From Reichenbachiella agarivorans (GTDB taxonomy: Bacteria > Bacteroidota > Bacteroidia > Cytophagales > Cyclobacteriaceae), in assembly GCF_025502585.1 (NCBI RefSeq), contig NZ_CP106679.1:3751501-3815500 (forward strand): a stretch of 64,000 nucleotides of DNA, given 5' to 3'. Both the position numbers and the translations under genes were made by a program. How positions within the stretch are numbered: position 1 is the stretch's first letter; each line of letters starts with the position of its first letter. Positions 47,475-56,024 of this stretch are shown here, in pieces. The notes beneath the pieces are model-generated. The model was not told where the DNA came from and did no database searches. It was given only the letters and a program-made list of their open reading frames with translations.

Positions 47475-47482
47475 TAGATTTG
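47475..47482 (+). promoter_or_regulatory. Putative -7 element TAGATTTG before the rubredoxin-fusion gene
   Basis: A perfect TAnnTTTG box 25 bases before the ATG, just after the hairpin. It would allow separate transcription of the last gene of the island. No -33 TTG is at the expected spacing. Confidence 0.35.
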
Positions 47483-47507
47483 AAACTTTAATGAATAAAG
47501 GTTGAGC

Positions 47508-48920
47508 ATGAAGAAAAAGGATTTGGTAAGGGTCTTTGTCAAGGGTGGAATCTTGTCGACAGGTGATTTTCTCAAAATCATCAAAACTGCGAATAAGTTA
47601 GGGAGTGACTATGTGCACTTTGGTTCCAGACAAGATATTTTGTTTCCAGTCGCAGAGAAGAACAAAAAGGCACTAGACGAAACCTTCACTCAAATCAATA
47701 CCGACTACCAAATCAACGACTTTACTCATCAAAACATCATCAGTTCCTACGTCGCTCTGGATGTGATGCCACACAGAGTATGGCTGGTTCCGCACGTTTT
47801 CCACCATATACTAGACAGCATCAAAACCAAATCCAAGTACCGTATCAACATCGTAGATCCTTTGCAAAGTATGGTACCGCTGTTTACAGGCAACATCAAT
47901 TTTATTGCTTCCAAACAAGACAATTACTGGTACTTGTATCTGCGATTCAAAAACACCAACAATCAACCTATAGCCTATTCAAAAATCATCTATGGCTATG
48001 AATTGCACAAAGTAATTTCCTTGATCAGTGAGATGAACGTAGATGAAGACAACATTCAAATCGAGGATGTATTCAAAGCCATAGACAAACTAGACCTAAC
48101 CAAGCAAAACCCACAAGAAGAACTTCACTACCCAAAAAGCAACTTCCCCTACTACGAAGGACTCAACAGAGAACCAGGAGGCAGTTATTGGCTAGGACTC
48201 TATTGGAGAAACAACAAGTTCAGTATCAAAATACTCATCGACATCTGTCAGCGCTGCATCGACACCAATGTCGGTAGAATCAGCCTCACTCCATGGAAAT
48301 CCTTTATCATCCAGGGGATTCAAGAAAAGCACTTGATTGGTTGGGACAAACTGATGGGAAAATCAGGCATGAACCTCAGACACTCCTCCCTAGAACTCAA
48401 CTGGCATTTGCCCGTCTTGCACAATGAATGCTTGGAACTCAAAAACTATCTGGTACGCGCACTCGATCAGCAAGACATCAGTACCTCTGGCTTGACTTTT
48501 ACAGTCAAGCCTAACGACGACATCTATTTATTCACTTCTGTGGTAATAGAATTTGACGAGCAAACTCAAGGTGAGAGACAGTACAACATCCTCTACAGCA
48601 CGGGGTTTAACCCCAATGCTGGCGAATACCATACCTATGTAGCTAATGCATCAAGAGAGATCCTGCCTGCCCTTCTCATCGAACTCAGTCACTTGTACTA
48701 CGAACAGCTGGAAGAAGTCCCTGTTGACAACTCTCCTTCAAGAAAAGAAGAAGTGTCCCAATCCGTCAAACACCAATGCAGCAGCTGCATGACTGTCTAT
48801 GACGAACAATATGGTGATCCTGCAGCAGACATTGCTCCCAATACGTCCTTTGAGCAATTGCCCGCTGATTATATCTGCCCCACATGCGGAGACGACAAGA
48901 GCCATTATAGTTTGATTTAG
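47508..48920 (+). CDS. Siroheme-reductase-like protein lacking the cluster cysteines, fused to rubredoxin
   Basis: About 470 residues from ATG 47508 (TTG 47502 is the alternative). The N-terminal part (VRVFVKGGILSTGDFLKIIK, then LGSDYVHFGSRQDILFPV) and the middle part (NVGRISLTPWKSFIIQGIQE) match the two ferredoxin-like halves of nitrite/sulfite reductases. The Cys motifs that hold their [4Fe-4S]-siroheme are absent; the only Cys before residue 420 are in DICQRC and HNEC. The C-terminal about 55 residues are a rubredoxin: CSSCMTVYDEQYGDPA ... LPADYICPTCGDDKSH. It probably serves as an electron carrier or assembly partner in nitrate assimilation; it directly follows the nitrate reductase. Confidence 0.85.
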   Translation: MKKKDLVRVFVKGGILSTGDFLKIIKTANKLGSDYVHFGSRQDILFPVAEKNKKALDETFTQINTDYQINDFTHQNIISSYVALDVMPHRVWLVPHVFHHILDSIKTKSKYRINIVDPLQSMVPLFTGNINFIASKQDNYWYLYLRFKNTNNQPIAYSKIIYGYELHKVISLISEMNVDEDNIQIEDVFKAIDKLDLTKQNPQEELHYPKSNFPYYEGLNREPGGSYWLGLYWRNNKFSIKILIDICQRCIDTNVGRISLTPWKSFIIQGIQEKHLIGWDKLMGKSGMNLRHSSLELNWHLPVLHNECLELKNYLVRALDQQDISTSGLTFTVKPNDDIYLFTSVVIEFDEQTQGERQYNILYSTGFNPNAGEYHTYVANASREILPALLIELSHLYYEQLEEVPVDNSPSRKEEVSQSVKHQCSSCMTVYDEQYGDPAADIAPNTSFEQLPADYICPTCGDDKSHYSLI

Positions 48921-49175
48921 ATTACATTCTAGATTCTTCTGCACACCACTGACATGTGAGTTGAAAACTTGGGGAGCACCTTACCCATAACTGAGTAGAT
49001 AATTCCACATAGTATACTATTGAGATGACTCCAAATATTCTGTTTTTAGAATTAAAATAGGCGCTAATAAAACAATTGAGACTAAAAACGCCACTAATGA
49101 TTCTCCTTTAATTGGTTGGAATGTATATTGATAGTGTTATGGATATAATTTTATACAACCTGAAAATCACAATCC

Positions 49176-51323
49176 ATGGCCAAGCAAAAAAAAGCCTCTT
49201 TAGAAGGCACATCCAGCAAAAAACAAGAGCAATTAGCTAAAGACAAGCAAGACAACATCAATCAACCTCTGACTACCAACCAAGGACTCAAAGTCAACGA
49301 CACCAACAACTCCCTCAAAAGTGGAGAAAGAGGTGCCACTTTGCTAGAAGATTTTTTGTTGCGCGAGAAGATCACTCATTTTGATCATGAGCGCATTCCT
49401 GAGCGCATTGTACACGCGAGAGGTAGTGCTGCTCATGGTGTATTTGAACTTTACGACCCGATTCCTGAGTATACCAAAGCGGGTATTTTCAACGACACCC
49501 AGCGGAAAACTCCTGTTTTTGTCCGTTTTTCCACTGTGGCAGGTTCTAAAGGATCCCCAGATCTTGCCAGAGACGTGCGTGGGTTTGCCGTCAAATTCTA
49601 CACAGAGGAAGGCACATGGGATTTGGTTGGTAATAACATGCCCGTATTTTTCATCCAAGACGCGATGAAATTTCCAGATCTCATTCACTCCGTGAAACCA
49701 GAACCAAACAATGAAATACCACAAGCTGCATCCGCACATGATACTTTCTATGATTTTGTCTCTCTCACAACAGAGACATTACACAATCATATTTGGGCAA
49801 TGAGCGATCGTGCCATACCGAGAAGCTTCAGAATGATGGAAGGTTTCGGGATACACACTTTTCGTATGATCAACAAGGAGGGCAAATCTCACTTTGTAAA
49901 GTTTCATTGGAAGCCAAAATTGGGTATTCACTCTGTCACGTGGGATGAAGCAGTAAAAATCAATGGTGCTGATGCCGATTTTCATCGAAGAGATCTTTGG
50001 GATGCCATCGAGGATGGTGAGTATCCAGAATGGGAATTGGGACTGCAACTCATTCCCGAAGAAGATGAGCACAAATATGATTTTGACCTCTTAGATCCTA
50101 CCAAATTAATCCCTGAGGAAATGGTTCCTGTCAAAATTGTAGGCAAAATGACCCTAAATAAAAACCCTGACAACTTTTTTGCAGAGACTGAGCAAGTTGC
50201 CTTCCTTCCAGGTCATATTGTACCAGGTTTGGATTTCACCAATGACCCTCTCCTACAAGGCAGACTTTTCTCCTATCGAGACACGCAGTTATCCCGATTG
50301 GGCACCCCAAATTTCGAACAAATTCCAATCAATAAACCTGTAGTCCCAACTCACAATAACCAGCGCGATGCGCACATGCAGACCCGTATTCCAGAAGGTC
50401 AAACGGCCTATTTCCCTAATACATTGGGAGGTGGATGTCCTCATATGAGTAAAATGTCTGAAGGTGGCTTTACGCACCACGAAGAGCGTATAGATGCCAA
50501 AAAAATCAGGACACGTAGCGAGAGTTTCAGTGATCATTTTTCTCAACCCGCTTTGTTTTACAGAAGTCTGGCAGATTGGGAACAAGCCCACGTCGCAGAC
50601 GCTTACACCTTCGAACTAGGCAAGTGTAAACACGACGCTATTAAAAGTAGGATGCTCTGGCTCATCAATCAGATTGATGAAAACTTAGCACAACAAGTAG
50701 CTGATGGACTGGGCATGACCGTCCCATCCAAAATCGATCAACCGATCAATCAGGCCATTGGGGCAGATGCGGATGTAGCAAAACATCAACCTGGTAAAAA
50801 GAAAATCTATCTTGATAAGTCACCAGCTCTCAGTCAGGCGCAGACAAAATTTGACAGCATCTCCACGAGAAAAATTGCCATTTTAGTTGCTGATGGTTTC
50901 AGCATGAAAGACTATGAAAAATTACAAAAACCTTTAAAAAACGAAGGAGCGAAACCTCTCTTAATTGCCCCTCATGGAGGCACCATCAAATGCGACCAAG
51001 ACATGGATCACAAAGTGGATGCTGCCATTGACACCACAGAGAGTGTCTTGTATGATGCAGTATACATTCCTGGGGGTGCCAAGTCTGTAGAAAAACTTAT
51101 TACTACATCGAAGTTTATTAAATTCATCAATGAGGCCTTTAAGCATTGTAAGACGATTGGTGCCGATCATGAAGGAGAGCAACTTCTAGATCAGACTTTT
51201 GTCAAAAACCATAAAAAGGATAAGGCTATATTGATTAATGAAAATGCTGAGGCTTTCAAAAGCGCTCTCGCCCATCACCGAAATTGGGAGAGAATGGAGA
51301 TCGCCAAAGAAGTGCCTGCATAA
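49176..51323 (+). CDS. katE: Large-subunit (HPII-type) catalase
   Basis: 715 residues, the size of the large catalase class. The catalytic His80 is in RIVHARGSAAHG, the Asn in WDLVGNNMPVFFIQDAMKFP, and the heme Tyr near residue 366 in RLFSYRDTQLSRLGTPNFEQ. The C-terminal about 150 residues (KIAILVADGFSMKDYEKLQK, AVYIPGGAKSVEKL) are the class I amidotransferase-like / DJ-1-fold domain seen in this class, without an obvious nucleophile Cys. It decomposes hydrogen peroxide in the cytoplasm. It is isolated: 255 bases of non-coding DNA precede it and a large palindrome follows. Confidence 0.96.
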   Translation: MAKQKKASLEGTSSKKQEQLAKDKQDNINQPLTTNQGLKVNDTNNSLKSGERGATLLEDFLLREKITHFDHERIPERIVHARGSAAHGVFELYDPIPEYTKAGIFNDTQRKTPVFVRFSTVAGSKGSPDLARDVRGFAVKFYTEEGTWDLVGNNMPVFFIQDAMKFPDLIHSVKPEPNNEIPQAASAHDTFYDFVSLTTETLHNHIWAMSDRAIPRSFRMMEGFGIHTFRMINKEGKSHFVKFHWKPKLGIHSVTWDEAVKINGADADFHRRDLWDAIEDGEYPEWELGLQLIPEEDEHKYDFDLLDPTKLIPEEMVPVKIVGKMTLNKNPDNFFAETEQVAFLPGHIVPGLDFTNDPLLQGRLFSYRDTQLSRLGTPNFEQIPINKPVVPTHNNQRDAHMQTRIPEGQTAYFPNTLGGGCPHMSKMSEGGFTHHEERIDAKKIRTRSESFSDHFSQPALFYRSLADWEQAHVADAYTFELGKCKHDAIKSRMLWLINQIDENLAQQVADGLGMTVPSKIDQPINQAIGADADVAKHQPGKKKIYLDKSPALSQAQTKFDSISTRKIAILVADGFSMKDYEKLQKPLKNEGAKPLLIAPHGGTIKCDQDMDHKVDAAIDTTESVLYDAVYIPGGAKSVEKLITTSKFIKFINEAFKHCKTIGADHEGEQLLDQTFVKNHKKDKAILINENAEAFKSALAHHRNWERMEIAKEVPA

Positions 51324-51972
51324 TTTTCTATGCTTAAGAAGTATCAGTAGTTAGGTCATTGACACTGTCTTTTGGCTAATAACATTCTATAAATAAGCAT
51401 CAGGAGAAAGTCTCTTTGTTGAAGCACGTGCTTCAACAAAGAGACTTTCTAGTTGCTATGTAGGTTACACCCGTACTACTCCAATGTGCTTTTTTCATAA
51501 TAAACATAAGCTTATTATGAAACTTGTAAAGACAACAAGAATCTCTACAATTAGATTTTAGTATCCAGTGACTATGGAACTACTCCGTTACACAGACACG
51601 AATAATCAGTGTTTAGAGCATAGCAACTAGGATATCACAAAACTACCATAACATCAGAAACCTATTCCTCTCACATTCCAATCACCAATTAACAGACTCG
51701 ACTTGGCAAAACACGGCTAAAGTCATCACTTTGTCCACTGCAGTAGGTCTACAAAGTAGCGAAAGACCCTTCTTTAGTCGATAAATACAGCTTAAAGGCA
51801 CTTTCACAAGAAATAGAAGTTTTTGACCTCACTCCCCTAAAAAACGAAAACGTGTAGGAAGCGACAGATCATATATCTAATTTTACTTCATAGACACAGA
51901 GCTACCGATATAGGCTCTAGATTCAAGAAAAAACAGCAAAACCCCGTTTAGGCGGAATGAAAATCCAAACAA
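51324..51972. other. 649-base intergenic region after catalase, with hairpins and possible decayed coding
   Basis: It holds a 46-bp perfect palindrome (51405-51450) and an 11-bp hairpin TTTCATAATAA / TTATTATGAAA (51493-51522). From about 51660 to 51860 there are short protein-like pieces in more than one frame, such as STWQNTAKVITLSTAVGLQS and SLKALSQEIEVFDLTPLKN, interrupted by stops. I cannot identify a parent gene; they may be a gene remnant or chance. Confidence 0.45.
51405..51450. terminator. 46-bp perfect palindrome downstream of catalase
   Basis: The arm AGAAAGTCTCTTTGTTGAAG plus CAC is followed immediately by its exact reverse complement, with no loop bases. It begins 82 bases after the catalase stop. 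There is no T run beyond the internal CTTTCT, so terminator function is only partly supported; it could be a REP-type element. Confidence 0.5.
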
Positions 51973-52683
51973 ATGAAAAACAAGAAAGCAATTATTACAG
52001 GTGGAGGCAGAGGTTTAGGTAAAGCTACAGCGATCGCATTTGCCAAAGAAGGAATAGATGTGGCCATCACTGGTAGAAATGAAGAGGTGATGAAAGAGAC
52101 CGTTGATGAGTTGAAAACACTTGGCGTCAAAGCTACTTATGCAGTGTTCGATGTGGGCAATTACGAAGAAGTCCAAAAAGGTATCAACACCCTCATCAGC
52201 GCACTTGGTTCTGTAGACATCTTGGTTAACAATGCTGGCATTGCAGCATTTGGATCATTCAACGACATGGAGGTCAGTCAATGGAGTCAAATCATCCAAA
52301 CCAACTTGATGGGTATGTACTATGTCACCAAAGAAGTTCTTCCATACATGATCAATCAGAATGAAGGAGACATCATCAACGTATCCTCTACTGCTGGACT
52401 GAATGGAAATGCCAGCACATCTGCCTATTCAGCATCCAAATTCGCTGTGATTGGGATGTCCGAATCGCTAATGAAAGAAGTACGAAAAAACAACATTAGA
52501 GTCTGCACCTTGACACCCAGCACTATCGCCTCTGACATGTCTATTGACCTAGGCATAGCGGATAGAGATTCAGCAGACCGGGTTTTACAACCAGAGGACT
52601 TCGCAGAACTGATTGTAGCAGGATTGAAACTCCCAAGAAGAGCCATGCTCAAAAATGCCGCCTTGTGGTCTACCAACCCTTGA
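51973..52683 (+). CDS. Short-chain dehydrogenase/reductase (3-ketoacyl-ACP reductase-like)
   Basis: 236 residues. The cofactor motif GGGRGLGKATAIAFAKEG is followed by DILVNNAGIAAFGSF and the catalytic Ser/Tyr/Lys in INVSSTAGLNGNASTSAYSA, SKFAV. It is closest in pattern to FabG-like or sepiapterin-reductase-like SDRs. The substrate is unknown. The C-terminus is short (KNAALWSTNP). It is transcribed in the same direction as a lipoprotein and a Crp/Fnr regulator, but gaps of 79 and 33 bases leave the operon open. Confidence 0.88.
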   Translation: MKNKKAIITGGGRGLGKATAIAFAKEGIDVAITGRNEEVMKETVDELKTLGVKATYAVFDVGNYEEVQKGINTLISALGSVDILVNNAGIAAFGSFNDMEVSQWSQIIQTNLMGMYYVTKEVLPYMINQNEGDIINVSSTAGLNGNASTSAYSASKFAVIGMSESLMKEVRKNNIRVCTLTPSTIASDMSIDLGIADRDSADRVLQPEDFAELIVAGLKLPRRAMLKNAALWSTNP

Positions 52684-52762
52684 TTTAATTCTATTAACAA
52701 ATTATTACTAACTAGTGGCTGTAACGAAACGGCCATATATTGAACACTCAAACTCCACAAAC

Positions 52763-53257
52763 ATGAAACAAATATTGATTCTAGCTACTAGTATTTGGAT
52801 GATCGCTTGCACATCCACCAATCAAACCAACACTCAACAAGAATCCACTGATGCCCCTAAAAAAATCGAAAGCTTTGACTGGCTATTGGGCAAATGGGAA
52901 AGGCTAAATGAAGCAGAAGGCCTGAAAACCTATGAAAACTGGGACAAAATCAGTACAACCGAATATACTGGTATTGGTTTTACCATGCAGAATGAAGACA
53001 CTCTCAAGCAGGAGAGAATGAAACTGATTCATAGATCAGGGAAGTGGGATTTGACGGTGAAGGTTCCCGAAGAAACTGAATCCGTCACCTTCGCCATGAC
53101 TAACTACACTGACAGTACTTTTGTTTTCGAAAATCAAGAAATTGATTTCCCCAACACCATCAAATATTGGAAAAACGGAAACAAAATCAATGCATTGGTC
53201 GCTAATACCGAAATGAAAATTTCGTTTGAATTCAAAAAACAAACTGCTATGCACTGA
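52763..53257 (+). CDS. DUF6265 lipoprotein
   Basis: About 164 residues from ATG 52763. Signal peptide MKQILILATSIWMIACTSTN with lipobox MIAC (Cys16). The mature part contains SFDWLLGKWERLNEAEGL and TYENWDKISTTEYTGIGF, typical of the DUF6265 lipocalin-like domain, predicted beta-rich. The ATG 48 bases further upstream would put residues before the signal peptide and is rejected. It is probably a small ligand-binding protein of the outer membrane; its ligand is unknown. Confidence 0.8.
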   Translation: MKQILILATSIWMIACTSTNQTNTQQESTDAPKKIESFDWLLGKWERLNEAEGLKTYENWDKISTTEYTGIGFTMQNEDTLKQERMKLIHRSGKWDLTVKVPEETESVTFAMTNYTDSTFVFENQEIDFPNTIKYWKNGNKINALVANTEMKISFEFKKQTAMH

Positions 53258-53290
53258 TAGTGCATAGCCTCCCTAACCATCAATAATTCC

Positions 53291-53872
53291 ATGACAGAAT
53301 CCCATTTTTTAACGCATGTTTTTCAGACCAAGGACTTTTCCAGCGAAGAGTTGGCAACCATCATTCCTCAGTTCAAACGAACTACATTTTCCAAAAACGA
53401 CTACTTGCTAAAAGGAGGTCAAATAGAGAATTACTATTGGTTTATCGAGAATGGTTTTGTGCGGTCATATGTCGTAGATACAGAAGGCAATGATATTACA
53501 ACCAACCTCTGTGCTTCTGGAGACATCGTGATCGACTGGACTTCTTTTTTCCTCAGGAGCCCAACTAGAGAACACATTCAAGCTCTGACTGATTGTGTCT
53601 GCTGGCAGTTGGACTTTGATACTTTTCAGCAACTGTTTCATAGTATACAGAGTTTTAGAGAGCAAGGTCGAACGACATTGGTCAACAGCTATTTCTCATT
53701 AAAAAAACAAAGCGTATCGATGATTGCTGATCAAGCCAAAGAACGATATGCTAAACTGATCAAAGAAAAACCTCATATTATTCAAAACATTTCACTCAAA
53801 CACATCGCTACCTATTTAGGGATTACTGATACTTCTCTGAGCCGAATTCGAAAAGAAATTTCAGACGAATAG
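53291..53872 (+). CDS. Crp/Fnr family transcriptional regulator
   Basis: 193 residues. A cyclic-nucleotide-binding-like beta roll has RTTFSKNDYLLKGGQIENYY, FIENGFVRSYVVDTEGNDIT, followed by a C-terminal helix-turn-helix (LKHIATYLGITDTSLSRIRK). No Fnr-type N-terminal cysteines, so it is not an oxygen sensor of the [4Fe-4S] kind. This short form is common in Bacteroidota and often regulates adjacent genes. The neighbour DUF1569 gene is a candidate. Confidence 0.88.
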   Translation: MTESHFLTHVFQTKDFSSEELATIIPQFKRTTFSKNDYLLKGGQIENYYWFIENGFVRSYVVDTEGNDITTNLCASGDIVIDWTSFFLRSPTREHIQALTDCVCWQLDFDTFQQLFHSIQSFREQGRTTLVNSYFSLKKQSVSMIADQAKERYAKLIKEKPHIIQNISLKHIATYLGITDTSLSRIRKEISDE

Positions 53873-53915
53873 CTTTTTCTTGTCCTATGGCAAGTTTTGT
53901 TTTCATAGGTACAGA

Positions 53916-53923
53916 TAGTTTTG
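53916..53923 (+). promoter_or_regulatory. Putative -7 element TAGTTTTG before the DUF1569 gene
   Basis: A perfect TAnnTTTG box lies 38 bases before the ATG; a TTG at 53897-53899 is 16 bases upstream, slightly short of the usual spacing. Confidence 0.4.
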
Positions 53924-53961
53924 AATCAAACATTGACTCACCAAATAAAACTTGCTAAAAC

Positions 53962-54405
53962 ATGAAAACAATCATTGACACCAACACAATAACAGAACTA
54001 ATCAGTAGAATAAATTTGCTGCAAACCAACAGCTCAGCCCAATGGGGAAAAATGGATGCCTACCAAATGCTGAAACATTGTACGCTAAGCGAAGAGATGT
54101 TTCATGGAAAGAATAGCTACAAACGCTTATTTATTGGCATGTTGTTTGGCTCTATGGCTCTAAAAGGGATATTAAAGAATGACGATCCAATAAAGAAAAA
54201 CCAGCCCACACATCCTGCAATGAAAATATCTGGGACAGGTGATTTTGAAAAAGAAAAAGCAAAATGGATCAAGCTAATACAAGGATATGAGTCCTACTCT
54301 AGCGACAATTTCATTCATCCTTTTTTCGGTAAAATGACCACTAAACAAATTGGACACTATGTGTATAAACATACTGACCATCATCTAAGACAGTTTGGTC
54401 ATTAG
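53962..54405 (+). CDS. DUF1569 (DinB-like) protein
   Basis: 147 residues. SSAQWGKMDAYQMLKHCTLS and HPFFGKMTTKQIGHYVYKHT, DHHLRQFGH carry the His pattern (HC near 45, H..K..DHHLRQF near the end) of the DinB/DUF1569 four-helix-bundle proteins that often bind a divalent metal. The reaction is unknown. The 268 bases after it hold nothing I can name. Confidence 0.82.
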   Translation: MKTIIDTNTITELISRINLLQTNSSAQWGKMDAYQMLKHCTLSEEMFHGKNSYKRLFIGMLFGSMALKGILKNDDPIKKNQPTHPAMKISGTGDFEKEKAKWIKLIQGYESYSSDNFIHPFFGKMTTKQIGHYVYKHTDHHLRQFGH

Positions 54406-54673
54406 ACATAATGTCCAAAACTAAACCATTTACCAAACTCTGTGGAATGCCATTGTTGGCCTTTGTTTTATCCATGACTCTTTCTACTGGAGTCAAAGGC
54501 ACTCATGTCTTCTGAGTTTTCAAGTACATCTGTTGCCATTGCACATAGCTTTATGAAGGATAGCACTTAGAAATCAATTGAGCAGACCATACTGCAGGTT
54601 TTTGAACCTACTGCTAATATGCAGAACAGAGTACTTAGACAGTATTCATAATCACACTTCCAAAACCTGTAGT

Positions 54674-55897
54674 CTAAACACCAAGTACTATGCCGACCGA
54701 TCCCTCCTCACTAGCAATGAGTTCAAAGACACGATCAGGATGCAGTCCCTTTTCATCCTGATGAGACACATATAGAATGGCTGTTTTGCTCTCCTGAGCG
54801 ATCTTGTTGACCAGTGCAGCCATCAGTTTGGTATTGTGATCATCTAGATCCGAGGCAGGTTCGTCCAATATCAACAAGGGCGGATGCTTGACCATGGCTC
54901 GAACAATCAGTACCAATCGTCTATAACCAATCGGCAAATCTATAAAAGGCTTGTCTCGTTGCTCCTTCAAACCTATCAAGTCCAACCATGCTTCGGTTCG
55001 TTTGAGTTGCAGCTCGGTAGGTCTATTGTAGAGTCCTATAGAGTCATAATAACCCGATATAATCATGTGCTCGATGCTCTGATTTCGCCAAAAGTCATAA
55101 GTCATCGTGGAAGTATAGTACCCTATGTTTTTTTTGATATCCCAGACCGATTCACCACTTCCTTTTTTGAATCCAAACAAGGTGATATCTTGACCATAAG
55201 CTTTGTGATTATCACCTGTAATCATAGTCAGCAAGGTGGTTTTTCCTGCACCATTAGGCCCTTTGAGCTGCCAAAACTCCCCAGGTTTGATCTCCCAATT
55301 GATGGCTTTCAAGATGCACCGATCCAGATAGGATACGGATACATTTTTCATCCGAATCAAATATTCGTCCTCATATAAAATCGGTTGAATAGGCTCAGGA
55401 ATTTTCCCCTTCAGGACAATCTCCTCTTCTATTTCTTTCTGCAGCACAACCAGTTCCTTGCCAGCGTACTGCAGTTGCGTGGTTCCTATGGCCAAGAAGT
55501 CTCTGGTTCTGCTGACAATATTGACAGTAGACACTTTGCCAGCGATAGCTTCTAGTGCCGCTACCAAATCTTCCCTTCCTTTCACATCCAGACTATCCGA
55601 GGGGTTGTCGAGGATGATCACTTCTGGCTGCTGACTCAATATATGCTGCAACAGTGCTTTCTTTCGCTCCCCACTAGACATAGATTTGAGTGTCTGTCCT
55701 CTTTGATTGGTGACCTCATATTTGTCATGTATGTCCTCTTCACGGATGTATTTTGCCAATACCACCGCAGAATAGAGCAAAATTCGTTTTCCAATAATTG
55801 CTGGAAGAATCTCACGCTGAGAGAGTAATTGATCGATTAACCTTTGCTTTCCTGCCCCATTGGGGACATAAATATTCCAATGCTGTGTATTCGTCAT
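54674..55897 (-). CDS. Double-ATPase ABC protein of the ModF type
   Basis: 407 residues with two ABC domains. The first is degenerate: Walker A is PNGAGKQRL, signature MSSGERKKAL, Walker B VIILDNPSDSLD. The second has a good Walker A (LKGPNGAGKTTLLTMITG), a divergent signature region (DLPIGYRRLVLIVRAMV) and a good Walker B (LLILDEPASDLDDHN). There is no membrane domain. This resembles ModF / PhrA-type proteins, whose transport or repair role is unclear. It is divergent from the MacB-like permease gene; they might work together, but the permease is of a class that usually partners MacB-type ATPases. Confidence 0.82.
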   Translation of the reverse strand: MTNTQHWNIYVPNGAGKQRLIDQLLSQREILPAIIGKRILLYSAVVLAKYIREEDIHDKYEVTNQRGQTLKSMSSGERKKALLQHILSQQPEVIILDNPSDSLDVKGREDLVAALEAIAGKVSTVNIVSRTRDFLAIGTTQLQYAGKELVVLQKEIEEEIVLKGKIPEPIQPILYEDEYLIRMKNVSVSYLDRCILKAINWEIKPGEFWQLKGPNGAGKTTLLTMITGDNHKAYGQDITLFGFKKGSGESVWDIKKNIGYYTSTMTYDFWRNQSIEHMIISGYYDSIGLYNRPTELQLKRTEAWLDLIGLKEQRDKPFIDLPIGYRRLVLIVRAMVKHPPLLILDEPASDLDDHNTKLMAALVNKIAQESKTAILYVSHQDEKGLHPDRVFELIASEEGSVGIVLGV

Positions 55898-56024
55898 TTA
55901 GTCGCTAAGTTATAGCTACTAAATTATTTTTCCTGAGGATGTGTAAGAAACACTCCACTTTGGCGTCAAACGGCTGTATTTAATAACAACATCGCAAGTA
56001 GTCATACTCCAAAAACTCATAATC

